Of a stretch of 64,000 bases of DNA, positions 24,743 to 32,697 are shown one piece after another. The notes under the pieces are model-generated. The model searched no databases, was not told the origin of the DNA, and saw nothing but the letters and a program-made list of their open reading frames with translations. Origin of the DNA: an uncultured Sphingopyxis sp. (lineage in GTDB: Bacteria > Pseudomonadota > Alphaproteobacteria > Sphingomonadales > Sphingomonadaceae); the NCBI RefSeq assembly GCF_900078365.1, contig NZ_LT598653.1, positions 372,001-436,000 of the forward strand, given 5' to 3'. The translations under genes were made by a program, and so were the position numbers. Numbering within the stretch: position 1 is the first letter of the stretch; every line of letters starts with the position of its first letter.

Positions 24743-24876
24743 AGCCCCTCCCCTTCAGGGGAGGGGTTGGGGTGGGGGCTGTCGAGGTTGCGCAAGGCCG
24801 ATGGCCCCCACCCCACTGCGACTAGGCAGCAAGCTGCCAAGTCTGCGTTGCCCCCTCCCCTGAAGGAGAGGGGCTG
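24743..24876. repeat. Composite intergenic repeat, family R8
   Basis: Outer arms AGCCCCTCCCCTTCAGGGGA and CCTCCCCTGAAGGAGAGGGG enclose inner arms GGGGTGGGGGC and GCCCCCACCCC. The interior CTGCGACTAGGCAGCAAGCT is shared with other R8 copies. It starts 18 bases after the bfr stop (minus-strand direction). With the smaller hairpins it fills most of 24471-24894, a 424-base stretch without a protein gene. Confidence 0.85.
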
Positions 24877-24894
24877 AAGATGTCTCAACACTGA

Positions 24895-25377
24895 TCAATC
24901 GTCGCCAGCGGGCTTCGACTGGAGCTGGACGTAATTTTCGATGCCCATGCGCTCGATCATCTCGAACTGCTTTTCGAGTTCGTCGACATGATGCTCCTCG
25001 CTTTCGAGGATGTCGGCGAACAGGTCGCGGCTGACATAGTCGCGCACGCTTTCACAATGCGCGATCGCATCCTTGAGCAGCGGGATCGCCTCTTCCTCGA
25101 TCGCGAGGTCGGCCTTGAGGATCTCCTCGACCGTCTCGCCGACGCGCAGGCGGCCGAGCAGCTGGAAGTTGGGGAGGCCGCCGAGGAAAAGGATGCGGTC
25201 GGCGAGCTTGTCGGCGTGCTTCATCTCGTCGATCGATTCCTCGCGCTCGAAATGCGCGAGGCGCGCGACGCCCCAATTGTCGAGCATGCGATAGTGCAGC
25301 CAATACTGGTTGATCGCGGTCAACTCGTTCTTGAGCGCCTCGTTGAGGAAATCGATGACTTTTTCGTCGCCCTTCAT
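24895..25377 (-). CDS. bfr: Bacterioferritin
   Basis: Stores iron in a heme-bearing 24-mer. The 160-residue protein keeps the ferroxidase ligands of E. coli Bfr: E18, E51, H54, and later the EEEAIP glutamate (about 94) and the ESEEHH Glu/His pair (about 127 and 130). The heme-axial methionine M52 is present in DEMKH. ATG 25377 starts MKGDEKVIDFLN, the classic N-terminus. bfd lies 100 bases upstream on the same strand, behind two Fur-type palindromes. Confidence 0.97.
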   Translation of the reverse strand: MKGDEKVIDFLNEALKNELTAINQYWLHYRMLDNWGVARLAHFEREESIDEMKHADKLADRILFLGGLPNFQLLGRLRVGETVEEILKADLAIEEEAIPLLKDAIAHCESVRDYVSRDLFADILESEEHHVDELEKQFEMIERMGIENYVQLQSKPAGDD

Positions 25378-25477
25378 GGTGTCTGTCCTGTCATTTTTCT
25401 TGGGATGGGAGTGGCGGCATTATACGCCCCCAGTCCCCATCAGGCCAAGGTCAAAAATGGCGGAAAACCAAGAAAAA

Positions 25478-25651
25478 TCAGGCGGTCGCGGCGACGTCGC
25501 TGATGATATTGCGAGCGAATGACAGGCATTGTCCGCACTTGGGTTTGCGACCCAATTGCGCATAGGCCGCCTTGGCGCACCGCAATTGGCCGTTCCGCGC
25601 GACGTCGCGCAGATCGCGTTCCCTTATTGCGTTGCAGACACAGACGACCAT
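25478..25651 (-). CDS. bfd: Bacterioferritin-associated ferredoxin
   Basis: A 57-residue [2Fe-2S] protein beginning MVVCVCNAIRERDLRDVA and ending with KCGQCLSFARNIISDVAATA. The four cluster cysteines follow the Bfd pattern: C4 and C6 in CVC, and two more in CGQC near residues 39-42. Bfd reduces heme in bacterioferritin so that stored iron can be released. It is encoded just upstream of bfr on the same strand, and two Fur boxes lie 37-78 bases upstream of its ATG, which fits induction under iron limitation. Confidence 0.93.
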   Translation of the reverse strand: MVVCVCNAIRERDLRDVARNGQLRCAKAAYAQLGRKPKCGQCLSFARNIISDVAATA

Positions 25652-25687
25652 GTGCGAATCCTTCTCAACAATGCTGATTTAGGGATA

Positions 25688-25704
25688 GTGCGAGAGATTC
25701 GCAA
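25688..25704 (-). promoter_or_regulatory. Fur box upstream of bfd
   Basis: GTGCGAGAGATTCGCAA (TTGCGAATCTCTCGCAC on the bfd strand) is a Fur-type palindrome with one half perfect. It is 37 bases before the bfd start codon. Confidence 0.7.
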
Positions 25705-25712
25705 CAGCAAAG

Positions 25713-25729
25713 ATGCGACTGGTTCGCAA
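25713..25729 (-). promoter_or_regulatory. Second Fur-like box upstream of bfd
   Basis: ATGCGACTGGTTCGCAA has the same half-site as the neighbouring box, 25 bases away. The pair suggests tandem Fur dimers on the bfd promoter. Its right half (TTCGCAA) is perfect and its left half is degenerate. Confidence 0.5.
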
Positions 25730-25857
25730 TGTGAACGGCCGCATTTTCGTGGCCGGGGCCGCCGTCCGCGCCCCATCGCTCCCCCTTGCCCCCGAAGTGA
25801 TTCGCGGGCATAGGCGCGCCCATCTTCCCCCGCCCGCCAAAGCAAAGGTCCGCCCCC

Positions 25858-26088
25858 ATGAAAGTGAATGTCTATGTGACGCTCAAGCCGGGGGTGCTCG
25901 ACCCGCAGGGCAAGGCGATCCATCATGCGCTCGAAGGGCTGGGATTCGGCGGCGTTTCCGACGTACGCGCGGGCCGCTTTATCGAGCTCGACGTCGCCGA
26001 CGGCACGAGCGACGCCGATCTCGACGCGATGTGCGCCAGGCTGCTCGCCAACACGGTGATCGAAAACTACCGCATCGAACGCCCGTAA
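25858..26088 (+). CDS. purS: Phosphoribosylformylglycinamidine synthase subunit PurS
   Basis: A 76-residue protein starting MKVNVYVTLKPGVLDPQGKAI, the standard PurS pattern, with GRFIELDV and the C-terminal LANTVIENYRIE. PurS bridges PurL and PurQ in the three-subunit FGAM synthase of purine synthesis. purQ follows 13 bases later. purL is not in the window. The Fur boxes of bfd lie between bfd and purS and point to bfd. Confidence 0.96.
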   Translation: MKVNVYVTLKPGVLDPQGKAIHHALEGLGFGGVSDVRAGRFIELDVADGTSDADLDAMCARLLANTVIENYRIERP

Positions 26089-26101
26089 AGGAGCCCAGCC
26101 C

Positions 26102-26767
26102 ATGAAGACCGCCGTCATCGTCTTTCCGGGTTCGAACTGCGACCGCGACATGGCGGTCGCGCTCGAGACCGTCACGGGCCGGGCGCCCGCGATGGTGTGG
26201 CACCGCGAAAGCGAGCTGCCCGACGGCGTTGATTTCATCGCGCTGCCCGGCGGCTTTTCCTATGGCGACTATCTGCGCTCGGGCGCGATGGCGGCGCGCT
26301 CGCCGATCCTGCGCGCGGTGTCGGACGCCGCGGGGCGCGGCGTGCCGGTGCTCGGTGTGTGCAATGGCTTTCAGGTGCTGACCGAGGCGCTGCTGCTCCC
26401 GGGCGCGCTGATGCGCAACGCGGGGCTCAACTTCGTATGCCGCACCGTGCCGCTGACGGTCGAGAACAGCCAGTCGCTGTTCACCGCGGGCTACAAGGCG
26501 GGCGAGGAGATCAATATTCCCGTCGCGCACCACGACGGCAATTATTTCGCCGATGAGGGCACACTCGACCGAATCGAGGGCGAGGGGCGCGTCGCGTTCC
26601 GCTATGCGGACGGGGTCAACGGATCGGCGCGCGGCATCGCCGGCGTGCTCAACGATGCGGGCAATGTGCTCGGCATGATGCCGCACCCCGAACGCGCGAT
26701 CGACCGCGCGCACGGCGGCACCGACGGGCTACGCCTGTTCGAGGCGGCGCTCGGCGTCCTCGCCTAG
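26102..26767 (+). CDS. purQ: Phosphoribosylformylglycinamidine synthase subunit PurQ
   Basis: The glutaminase subunit of FGAM synthase, a class I amidotransferase of 221 residues. It shows FPGSNCDRD at the N-terminus, the nucleophile elbow LGVCNGFQ (C87) and the catalytic His/Glu in MMPHPERAID near residue 200. It follows purS closely. Its stop (26765-26767) touches the first base of the 140-bp palindrome. Confidence 0.96.
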   Translation: MKTAVIVFPGSNCDRDMAVALETVTGRAPAMVWHRESELPDGVDFIALPGGFSYGDYLRSGAMAARSPILRAVSDAAGRGVPVLGVCNGFQVLTEALLLPGALMRNAGLNFVCRTVPLTVENSQSLFTAGYKAGEEINIPVAHHDGNYFADEGTLDRIEGEGRVAFRYADGVNGSARGIAGVLNDAGNVLGMMPHPERAIDRAHGGTDGLRLFEAALGVLA

Positions 26768-26907
26768 GACCGATCGAGATTTAGCCTCTGGCGGCCTGCA
26801 AATGGCGGCCTTCCGCGCTTCCGGTGCTCACGTGCAGAAGCACGCTGCGCTCCGGGTCACGGAAAACCACCATTTTCGACTCGCCAGAGGCTAAATCTCG
26901 ATCGGTC
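26768..26907. repeat. 140-bp long palindrome with perfect 26-bp arms
   Basis: The outer arms at 26768-26793 and 26882-26907 are perfect inverse complements. Inside, further pairs continue the stem (AAATGG with CCATTT, TTCCG with CGGAA, and CGTGC with GCACG around a four-base apex). The left arm starts right after the purQ stop. The right arm contains the last three codons and stop of the convergent membrane-protein gene. It may be a two-way terminator or cruciform. It differs from the R1-R8 elements. Confidence 0.85.
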
Positions 26908-27265
26908 CGCGATTGGGCGCGTCCGCCGCGGGCGCGGCGCGCTGCGGTTGCAGCCAGCGCCCGACGAACAACAGCACCGTCGGCCAGAACATCGTGTTCC
27001 AGATGTCGTGCCAATGCGCGGCGTCGGGCTGGATCGTCGAGCGGCTGTATTCGGCGGTCAGGTCGAGCCATTCGCCGCCGCAGGCCATGACGAGCACCGC
27101 GAGCCACGCCGCGACCCATCCGCCGCGGCCACGCCACGCGAGGCGCGCCGTCAGGAACAGCGTCATGCCGAAATAAATGTGGAGCGCATCCTTGCCGAGG
27201 CCGGTCGCTTCGAGCACCGACAGCTTGCGGGCCTCGAACAGCGACGCGATTTCAATGAGGGTCAT
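26891..27265 (-). CDS. Small membrane protein, unknown function
   Basis: A 124-residue protein with about three hydrophobic segments (ALHIYFGMTLFLTARLAW, WVAAWLAVLVMACGGEWL and WNTMFWPTVLLFVGRWL). Polar residues between them (GEWLD and AHWHDIWN) suggest a VanZ-like membrane fold, but I cannot name a function. It follows the preQ0 transporter gene by six bases and is probably in its operon. The final codons and stop lie inside the right arm of the long palindrome. Confidence 0.65.
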   Translation of the reverse strand: MTLIEIASLFEARKLSVLEATGLGKDALHIYFGMTLFLTARLAWRGRGGWVAAWLAVLVMACGGEWLDLTAEYSRSTIQPDAAHWHDIWNTMFWPTVLLFVGRWLQPQRAAPAADAPNRGPIEI

Positions 27266-27271
27266 GCGCGG

Positions 27272-28060
27272 TCAGACTTTGGCGCCAAAGGGGTTGAAGT
27301 CGGTGCCTTCGTCGAACACGTCGACACCTTCGCGGCGCTTCAACGCGCCGACGACGACATAGGTTGCGGGGGTCAGCGCCGCCTCCCACGCGACCTTCAT
27401 CGCCCAGTTGGTCGTGAGGACCAGGAAAACCTGTTCGGTTTCCCAGATGCCGAGGAAGGCGATGGGATAGAAGATGAGGCTGTCGATGCCCTGTCCGAAA
27501 ATCGTCGAGCCGATCGTGCGCATCCACAGGTGGCGCCCTTCGGTCGCGAGCTTCATCCGCGCAAGGACATAGGAGTTGACGAACTCGCCCGCCCAGAAAG
27601 CGGCCACGGAGGCGAGGACGATGCGCCACGCCGATCCGAACACGCTTTCATAGCTTTGCTGGCAGACCGCGCCGGGCCCCGGCGCATCGCCCGATTTCAG
27701 CACCAGCGTCTCGGCCCCGCTGCACCACCAGTCCTGCGCCGGAGGCATGGCGAGCACGACCCAGCTCATCACCGCCATGAACAGCAGTGCCGCGAACCCC
27801 GTCCAGATCACCCGCCGCGCGCGGGCATAGCCATAGACTTCGGTCAGCACGTCGCCGATGACATAGCTGATCGGAAAGAAGAGGATGCCCGCGCCGAAGG
27901 TCAGCCCGCCGATCATCGACAGCTTCGACGCCCCGATGATGTTCGACAGCAGCAGCACGGCGACGAAGGCCGCCATGACGAGGTCGTAATAGCGAAAATG
28001 CCGGATGCTTCCGGCGCTCACGGGCGCGGGTTTGGCGGGGGGCGCGTCGGAATCGGTCAT
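27272..28060 (-). CDS. yhhQ: Queuosine precursor (preQ0) transporter, VUT family
   Basis: A 262-residue inner-membrane protein with about six hydrophobic segments. It has the family blocks ASKLSMIGGLTFGAGILFFPISYVIGDVLTEVYGY near residue 45 and FVNSYVLARMK later. The insertion QDWWCSGAETLVLKSGDAPGP between helices is a usual site of variation. YhhQ imports 7-cyano-7-deazaguanine for queuosine in tRNA. A small membrane-protein gene follows at six bases. Confidence 0.9.
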   Translation of the reverse strand: MTDSDAPPAKPAPVSAGSIRHFRYYDLVMAAFVAVLLLSNIIGASKLSMIGGLTFGAGILFFPISYVIGDVLTEVYGYARARRVIWTGFAALLFMAVMSWVVLAMPPAQDWWCSGAETLVLKSGDAPGPGAVCQQSYESVFGSAWRIVLASVAAFWAGEFVNSYVLARMKLATEGRHLWMRTIGSTIFGQGIDSLIFYPIAFLGIWETEQVFLVLTTNWAMKVAWEAALTPATYVVVGALKRREGVDVFDEGTDFNPFGAKV

Positions 28061-28130
28061 CGGCCGCTGCTTAACCTGCTTTGCAGCCCGCGCAAACCAC
28101 GCTATTCGCGGCGCCGCACAGCCGTGCCGC

Positions 28131-28207
28131 GCGCCCGTAGCTCAGCTGGATAGAGCACCCGCCTTCTAAGCGGGTGGCCGCAGGTTCGAATCCTGCCGGG
28201 CGCGCCA
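28131..28207 (+). tRNA. tRNA-Arg (anticodon UCU)
   Basis: A 77-base cloverleaf. The acceptor stem GCGCCCG pairs with CGGGCGC, the D-arm contains AGCTGGATAGAGC, the anticodon stem CCCGC/GCGGG encloses CTTCTAA with anticodon TCT, and the T-arm contains GGTTCGAATCC. CCA is encoded at 28205-28207. It reads AGA codons, which are rare in this GC-rich genome. Confidence 0.97.
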
Positions 28208-28240
28208 TTCCCGGGCCGTCCGTGCCCGCTCCATTTTGGA

Positions 28241-28585
28241 TCAGCGTGCTGCGATGACGATGATTTCGACCTTATAGTCGGGCGTCGCGAGTTTGGCCTC
28301 GCCGGTCGCGCGGGCGGGGGCATCTTTTCCGTCGACCCATTTGTCCCAGACCGCGTTCATTTCGGCGAAGTCCGCCATGTCGGCGAGCCAGATCGTCGCG
28401 GACAGAATCTTCGCCTTTTCCGAACCGGCTTCGGCCAGCAGCGCCTCGATCTGGCCGAGGATCGCCTGCGTCTGGTTCGTGACGCTTTCGCCCGGCGCAC
28501 CGACCTGACCGGCAAGATAGACGGTGTCGCCGTGGACGACGGCCTGGCTCATACGCGTGCCGGCCTGGATGCGGGTGATGGTCAT
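28241..28585 (-). CDS. RidA family imine/enamine deaminase
   Basis: A 114-residue YjgF/YER057c/UK114-family protein with MSQAVVHGDTVYLAGQVG and the C-terminal KVEIIVIAAR. In RidA the conserved late arginine binds the substrate carboxylate; here a candidate is in APARATGEAKLA. It hydrolyses reactive imines to ketoacids. ATG 28585 has AAAGGAAAAG directly upstream, so I chose it over the longer open frame. It is the last gene of the alr-dadA group, where it would speed breakdown of the iminopyruvate made by DadA. Confidence 0.87.
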   Translation of the reverse strand: MTITRIQAGTRMSQAVVHGDTVYLAGQVGAPGESVTNQTQAILGQIEALLAEAGSEKAKILSATIWLADMADFAEMNAVWDKWVDGKDAPARATGEAKLATPDYKVEIIVIAAR

Positions 28586-28619
28586 GTCTTTTCCTTTCGT
28601 CTGGATGGAGTGGGTGGAA

Positions 28620-29879
28620 CTAACGGGCGCCATAGCGCGCGATCGACAGGTCCGCAGCCTCGATATCGGTCGGTCGCCCGCTGACGAGATCGGCGATCAG
28701 CCGGCCCGATCCGCACGCCATCGTCCAGCCGAGCGTTCCGTGCCCTGTATTGAGGAAGAGGTTGCCGTAAGGTGTCGCGCCGATGACGGGCGGACCGTCG
28801 GGAGTCATGGGGCGTAAGCCCGACCAATAGCTCGCGGCGCCGACATCGCCTGCGCCCGCGAACAGGTCGGTGAGCGAGTGGACGAGCGTGGCGCGGCGGC
28901 GCTCGGGAAGCGCGTTGTTATAGCCCGAAATCTCCGCCATTCCCCCGACGCGAATGCGCTCGCCGAGGCGCGTGATCGCGATCTTGTAGCTTTCGTCCAT
29001 CAGCGTCGATTCGGGCGCGCGCGCCGCGTCGACGATCGGGACGGTGATCGAATAGCCCTTCACCGGATAGACGGGCAGCCTCAGGCCCAGCGGCCGCAGC
29101 ATCCCCGCCGAATGGCTGCCGAGCGCGAGGACGTAGCGATCGGCGACGATCCGGCCGCGGTCGGTTTCGATCCCGGCGACATGTCCGCCCTCGACCGCCA
29201 GCGAACGGATCGTTTCGCCATAATGGAACCGGACGCCGCGTTCGGCGGCCATCGCGGCGAGCGCGCCGGTGAATTTGAAGCAGTCGCCCGTTTCGTCGCC
29301 CGGAAGACGGAGGCCGCCGACGATCTTCTCGCGCGCCGCCGCGAGTCCGGGCTCGACCGCGATGCAGCCTTCGCGATCGAGCACTTCGAACGGAACGCCG
29401 CCGGCCCGCAGAACGGCAACGTCCTTGGCGATGCCGTCGAGCTGCTTTTGCGTCCGGAAAAGCTGCAGCGTTCCCTGCATCCGTTCGTCATAGGCGATGC
29501 CGGTATCGGCGCGGAGTGCGATAAGCCGGTCGCGGCTATATTCGGCGAGCCGCACCATCCGCGCCTTGTTGATCGCATAGCGCGCTTCCGTGCAGTTGCG
29601 CAGCATCGCGAACAGCCAGCCGAGCATCTCGCGGTCGACCGCCGGCTGGAGGATCAGCGGCGCGTGGCGCATCATCAGCCAGCGGATCGCCTTTTGCGGG
29701 ATGCCCGGCGCGGCCCAGGGCGAGGCATAGCCCGGGGAGATTTCGCCCGCATTGGCGAAGCTCGTCTCGAGCGCCGGGCCGGGCTGGCGATCGATCACGA
29801 CGACGTCATGCCCCGCCTCGGCCAGATACCAGGCCGACGCGACGCCGATGACCCCGCTGCCGAGAACCGCGACCTTCAT
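28620..29879 (-). CDS. dadA: D-amino acid dehydrogenase small subunit
   Basis: Oxidises D-alanine and other D-amino acids to the keto acid and ammonia, passing electrons to the respiratory chain. The 419-residue FAD protein starts with MKVAVLGSGVIGVASAWYLAEAGHDVVVID and has the DadA blocks YASPWAAPGIPQKAIRWL near residue 55 and GHGTLGWTMACGSGRLIADL near the C-terminus. Its start overlaps the alr stop (ATGA at 29879-29876), so racemase and dehydrogenase are translationally coupled. Confidence 0.95.
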   Translation of the reverse strand: MKVAVLGSGVIGVASAWYLAEAGHDVVVIDRQPGPALETSFANAGEISPGYASPWAAPGIPQKAIRWLMMRHAPLILQPAVDREMLGWLFAMLRNCTEARYAINKARMVRLAEYSRDRLIALRADTGIAYDERMQGTLQLFRTQKQLDGIAKDVAVLRAGGVPFEVLDREGCIAVEPGLAAAREKIVGGLRLPGDETGDCFKFTGALAAMAAERGVRFHYGETIRSLAVEGGHVAGIETDRGRIVADRYVLALGSHSAGMLRPLGLRLPVYPVKGYSITVPIVDAARAPESTLMDESYKIAITRLGERIRVGGMAEISGYNNALPERRRATLVHSLTDLFAGAGDVGAASYWSGLRPMTPDGPPVIGATPYGNLFLNTGHGTLGWTMACGSGRLIADLVSGRPTDIEAADLSIARYGAR

Positions 29880-31006
29880 ATCGTGTCTCCCCTATTGCAT
29901 GTCGCCGCATCGACGTAGCTGCGATCATATCGCGCGCCGAGGCTGGTCAGCATCTCGTAGGAGATGGTGTCCGCGTCGTCGGCGAGCGCGTCGATCGGTT
30001 GATGCGGGCCGATCAGTTCGACCCAGTCGCCGGCTCCGATGCGGCCCGGCGCGAGGGCGGTGACGTCTATCGTGATGCTGTCCATCGACACGCGGCCGAC
30101 GATCGGCAGCCGCTCGCCGGCGTGCCATGCCGCGCCGCGATTGCCGAGCGAGCGCGGCAATCCGTCGGCATAGCCGACCCCGATCGTCGCGATGCGGCTT
30201 TCGCGTTCGCAGACATGGCTGTGACCATAGCCGACCGCGCCGCCCGCCGCGATTGTCCGGATCTGGATGACGCGCGCCTCCAGCCCGACGACTGGCTGCA
30301 TCGGATTGGGGCCGTCGCGGTTGGGGGCGCCGCCGTAGAGCGCGATGCCGGCCCGCACGATGTCGGCGTGAAACCCGGCGGGCAGAAAGGCGCCGCCCGA
30401 ATTGGCGAGGGCGCGGGGAATGCCAGGGAACAGTGCGGCCGCGGCCTCGAAGCGTGCGAGCTGCGCGCGATTGGCGGGATGCTCGGGCGTGTCGGCGCAG
30501 GCGAGGTGGCTCATCACCATGACGAGATCGACGGCCGAGAGGAATAGGGCGTCGGCCGCCAGCGGCGCCAGATCCTCCGCTGCCATCCCCAGCCGCCCCA
30601 TGCCGCTGTCGAACTGAAGCGCGGCGGGAAGCCGTCTGCCGGTCTTTCGTGCCGCCTCCGCCCACCGCCGCGCCTGTTCGGGCGAGTTGAGGACCGGGAT
30701 GACATGGGCTTCGGCGCACAGCGCCTCGGCGCCCGGCGGCAAGCCGTTGAGCACGATCAGTCGCAGGTCGGCGGGCAGCGCCGGGCGCAGCGCCAGCGCC
30801 TCGCCCAGATGGGCGACGAAAAAGAGCCGGCACCCGGCGTCGCGCAGCGCCCGCGTCACTTCTACGGCGCCGAGCCCGTAAGCGTTCGCCTTGACGACGG
30901 CGCCGGCCTCGGCGGGAGCGACACGCCCGGCGATCAGCCGGTAGTTCGCCGCGATGGCGCCCAGGTCGATGCGCAGCCGTCCGCCGCTTATGCCCCCTTC
31001 ATCCAT
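29876..31006 (-). CDS. alr: Alanine racemase (catabolic, DadX-type by context)
   Basis: Interconverts L- and D-alanine. The 376-residue type III PLP enzyme has the PLP lysine in VVKANAYGLG (K39), the RAGIALYGG block near residue 215, the catalytic tyrosine region GYGHSHVC near residue 255 and VSMDSITIDV near residue 300. The coupled dadA downstream and the divergent Lrp-type gene point to a catabolic role: L-alanine to D-alanine to pyruvate. An anabolic Alr for the cell wall may be elsewhere. Confidence 0.93.
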   Translation of the reverse strand: MDEGGISGGRLRIDLGAIAANYRLIAGRVAPAEAGAVVKANAYGLGAVEVTRALRDAGCRLFFVAHLGEALALRPALPADLRLIVLNGLPPGAEALCAEAHVIPVLNSPEQARRWAEAARKTGRRLPAALQFDSGMGRLGMAAEDLAPLAADALFLSAVDLVMVMSHLACADTPEHPANRAQLARFEAAAALFPGIPRALANSGGAFLPAGFHADIVRAGIALYGGAPNRDGPNPMQPVVGLEARVIQIRTIAAGGAVGYGHSHVCERESRIATIGVGYADGLPRSLGNRGAAWHAGERLPIVGRVSMDSITIDVTALAPGRIGAGDWVELIGPHQPIDALADDADTISYEMLTSLGARYDRSYVDAATCNRGDTI

Positions 31007-31147
31007 GTCCTCGATCCCCGCCGGCGCATCCGGCTACATCGCTTCTAGGCAAACATCATTCGAATGTTCGGTTGAACTGTTGTCCAATCCGGCGAAGATC
31101 GATACTATTTGCAATAATCACCGACATAAACGGAATGATATTGCGCC

Positions 31148-31609
31148 ATGGACTCGATAGACCGGAATATTGTGCGGCTGCTGCGCCGCAACGCCCGCAT
31201 CCCGAACAGCCAGTTGGCGGCAGAGGTGGGGCTGTCGCCCTCGGCTTGCCTGCGGCGCGTCGGCAATCTCGAGGCGCGCGGGGTGATCCGGGGTTATACC
31301 GCCATCGTCGCGGCGCCGGAGGAGGGCGGCGTGATCGCGATCGTGCGCATCAGCCTCGAGCGGCAGACCGAGGCCTATCTCAACCGGTTCGAGGAGGCCG
31401 TGCGCCAGCATCCCGAAATCGAGGAATGTTTCCTGATGACCGGCGATGCCGATTATCTGCTCCGGGCCTCGGCCGCGAGCGCCGCGGCTTATGAAGCCAT
31501 TCACAAGAATATCCTCTCGCGCTTGCCGGGCGTGGCCCGCATCCACTCCAGCCTCGCGATGCGAAGCGTGCTCAGCCACATACCGGGACGCGGCAGGCGC
31601 GGGACTTAG
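31148..31609 (+). CDS. Lrp/AsnC-family regulator of the dad genes
   Basis: A 153-residue regulator with an N-terminal winged helix (DRNIVRLLRRNARIPNSQLAAEVGLSPSACLRRV) and a C-terminal RAM ligand domain (ECFLMTGDADYLLRAS). It is transcribed away from alr-dadA-ridA across a 141-base, AT-rich gap. This arrangement is the same as Lrp-type DadR genes that activate alanine catabolism in response to alanine. The gene name is inferred from position, so I give none. Confidence 0.9.
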   Translation: MDSIDRNIVRLLRRNARIPNSQLAAEVGLSPSACLRRVGNLEARGVIRGYTAIVAAPEEGGVIAIVRISLERQTEAYLNRFEEAVRQHPEIEECFLMTGDADYLLRASAASAAAYEAIHKNILSRLPGVARIHSSLAMRSVLSHIPGRGRRGT

Positions 31610-31928
31610 GACGGATCGGCATTCGGGTCCGGCCGAACAACGAAATGACGATCGCCGGATTTTTGGCCGCGAGGCGGGCGCCCGCGCATCAGACGATTGA
31701 TCCGGTGGGCCCGGCCGCCCCGCGAGCAGTGCGGACGGGCGCTCTGGAGAACGTCTGGGATGGAACCGGAGAGGTCAGCGGGCGAAAGCGGCCGACCGGC
31801 TTCTCGCACCCATGCCCGGGAGGTCGATCGGGTGCCATTCGGCGGCAAGCCGTTCGCCATCGAGCTCATAGATACGGCCGTTGCCGATATTGGCGCTCAG
31901 AACGACGGCGGCGGCGGCGCGATGCGGG
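31610..31928. other. 319-base stretch without a supported gene
   Basis: No frame here has a start, ribosome binding site and family match together. On the minus strand one frame downstream of the 31929 gene reads NWHGQEPLFSPHR and GRIYELDGERLAAEW before a stop near 31780. This looks protein-like, but it has no start codon and runs out of frame with the gene before it. It may be a decayed gene remnant or chance in GC-rich DNA. Confidence 0.4.
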
Positions 31929-32687
31929 CTAAAAAGCGGTTCCTGTCCGTGCCAGTTCGGCGAGTTTCCGCTTCACATAGCCAGGATCGGGCGATCGGAC
32001 GACCGTGCCATCGGCAAATAACGCCGTGGGTTTCGACCCGCCGAACATGCCGCTGAGAGTAGCGAAATACCGGCTGTCATAGCGGCATGCGCTCCGCGCG
32101 CGCGGGGGAAGGGCTCCGGTTGCTATCGCCTGTTTCCACGCCGTGGAACGGTCGGGGCTGCACCAGATGTCGGGAAGATGCCGCTTATTCGCCGTCCCGA
32201 TGGTGCTCGGGATGATTGCATAGCGCGTTCCGGCGGCGCCGAGCGCCGCCTCCAGCTTTCGGGAATAGGGGCAATCATAGGCCGAGAGAAGCAGCATGCG
32301 CAGCGGGCCTTTACCGCCCTGCTGGATCAGGTCGCCGTACCGAATATGGTTTCGCCATCGCAATATCAGCGCCCCCCATTCGGACGTCGAGAGCGCGGCG
32401 CCATTGTCGCCGCGCTGTGCCCCGAGCTTGCCATTGTTGAAGCTGTATTCACCGCCGCGCGTGACCAGGATCGGGGCGGTTTCGCGCGGCGAATGGGGAA
32501 TCGGCCGGTCGATCTGGTAGAGGTCTGGAAAGGGCGTCGCGACGAACCGTTCGGCGTACAGGCGCTGAAGTTCCTCGATATCCGCCCGCGCCGTCGCCGC
32601 GCTTGCCGGCGGCTGCCCGGCCGCCGGCGCGGGAGTGAAGGAGGCTGCGGGCAGGCAGGCGAAAGCGATGGCTGCGATAATGCGCAT
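31929..32687 (-). CDS. Exported thioredoxin-fold protein with CPYS motif
   Basis: A 252-residue protein with a Sec signal (MRIIAAIAFACLPAASFTPAPA). The middle holds MLLLSAYDCPYSRKLEAALG, which fits the first strand, active site and helix of a DsbC-like thioredoxin fold; the usual second cysteine is serine (CPYS). A later GSKPTALFADGTVV resembles the cis-proline region and final strand. A single-cysteine site would favour disulfide isomerase or binding roles over oxidation. It is the last gene of a five-gene operon with two lipoproteins, 11 bases after its neighbour. Partners are unknown. Confidence 0.65.
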   Translation of the reverse strand: MRIIAAIAFACLPAASFTPAPAAGQPPASAATARADIEELQRLYAERFVATPFPDLYQIDRPIPHSPRETAPILVTRGGEYSFNNGKLGAQRGDNGAALSTSEWGALILRWRNHIRYGDLIQQGGKGPLRMLLLSAYDCPYSRKLEAALGAAGTRYAIIPSTIGTANKRHLPDIWCSPDRSTAWKQAIATGALPPRARSACRYDSRYFATLSGMFGGSKPTALFADGTVVRSPDPGYVKRKLAELARTGTAF

Positions 32688-32697
32688 GGCGAAAATC

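Noticed and set aside
23774..24876. Clustered repeats as a possible CRISPR array
   Set aside because: The elements are inverted palindromes of different families, not equally spaced direct repeats with unique spacers, and no cas gene is near.
31780..31930. Protein-like minus-strand frame (NWHGQEPLFSPHR and GRIYELDGERLAAEW) after the thioredoxin-fold gene
   Set aside because: There is no start codon, an in-frame stop lies just upstream, and no family is recognised. It could be a remnant, but chance is as likely.
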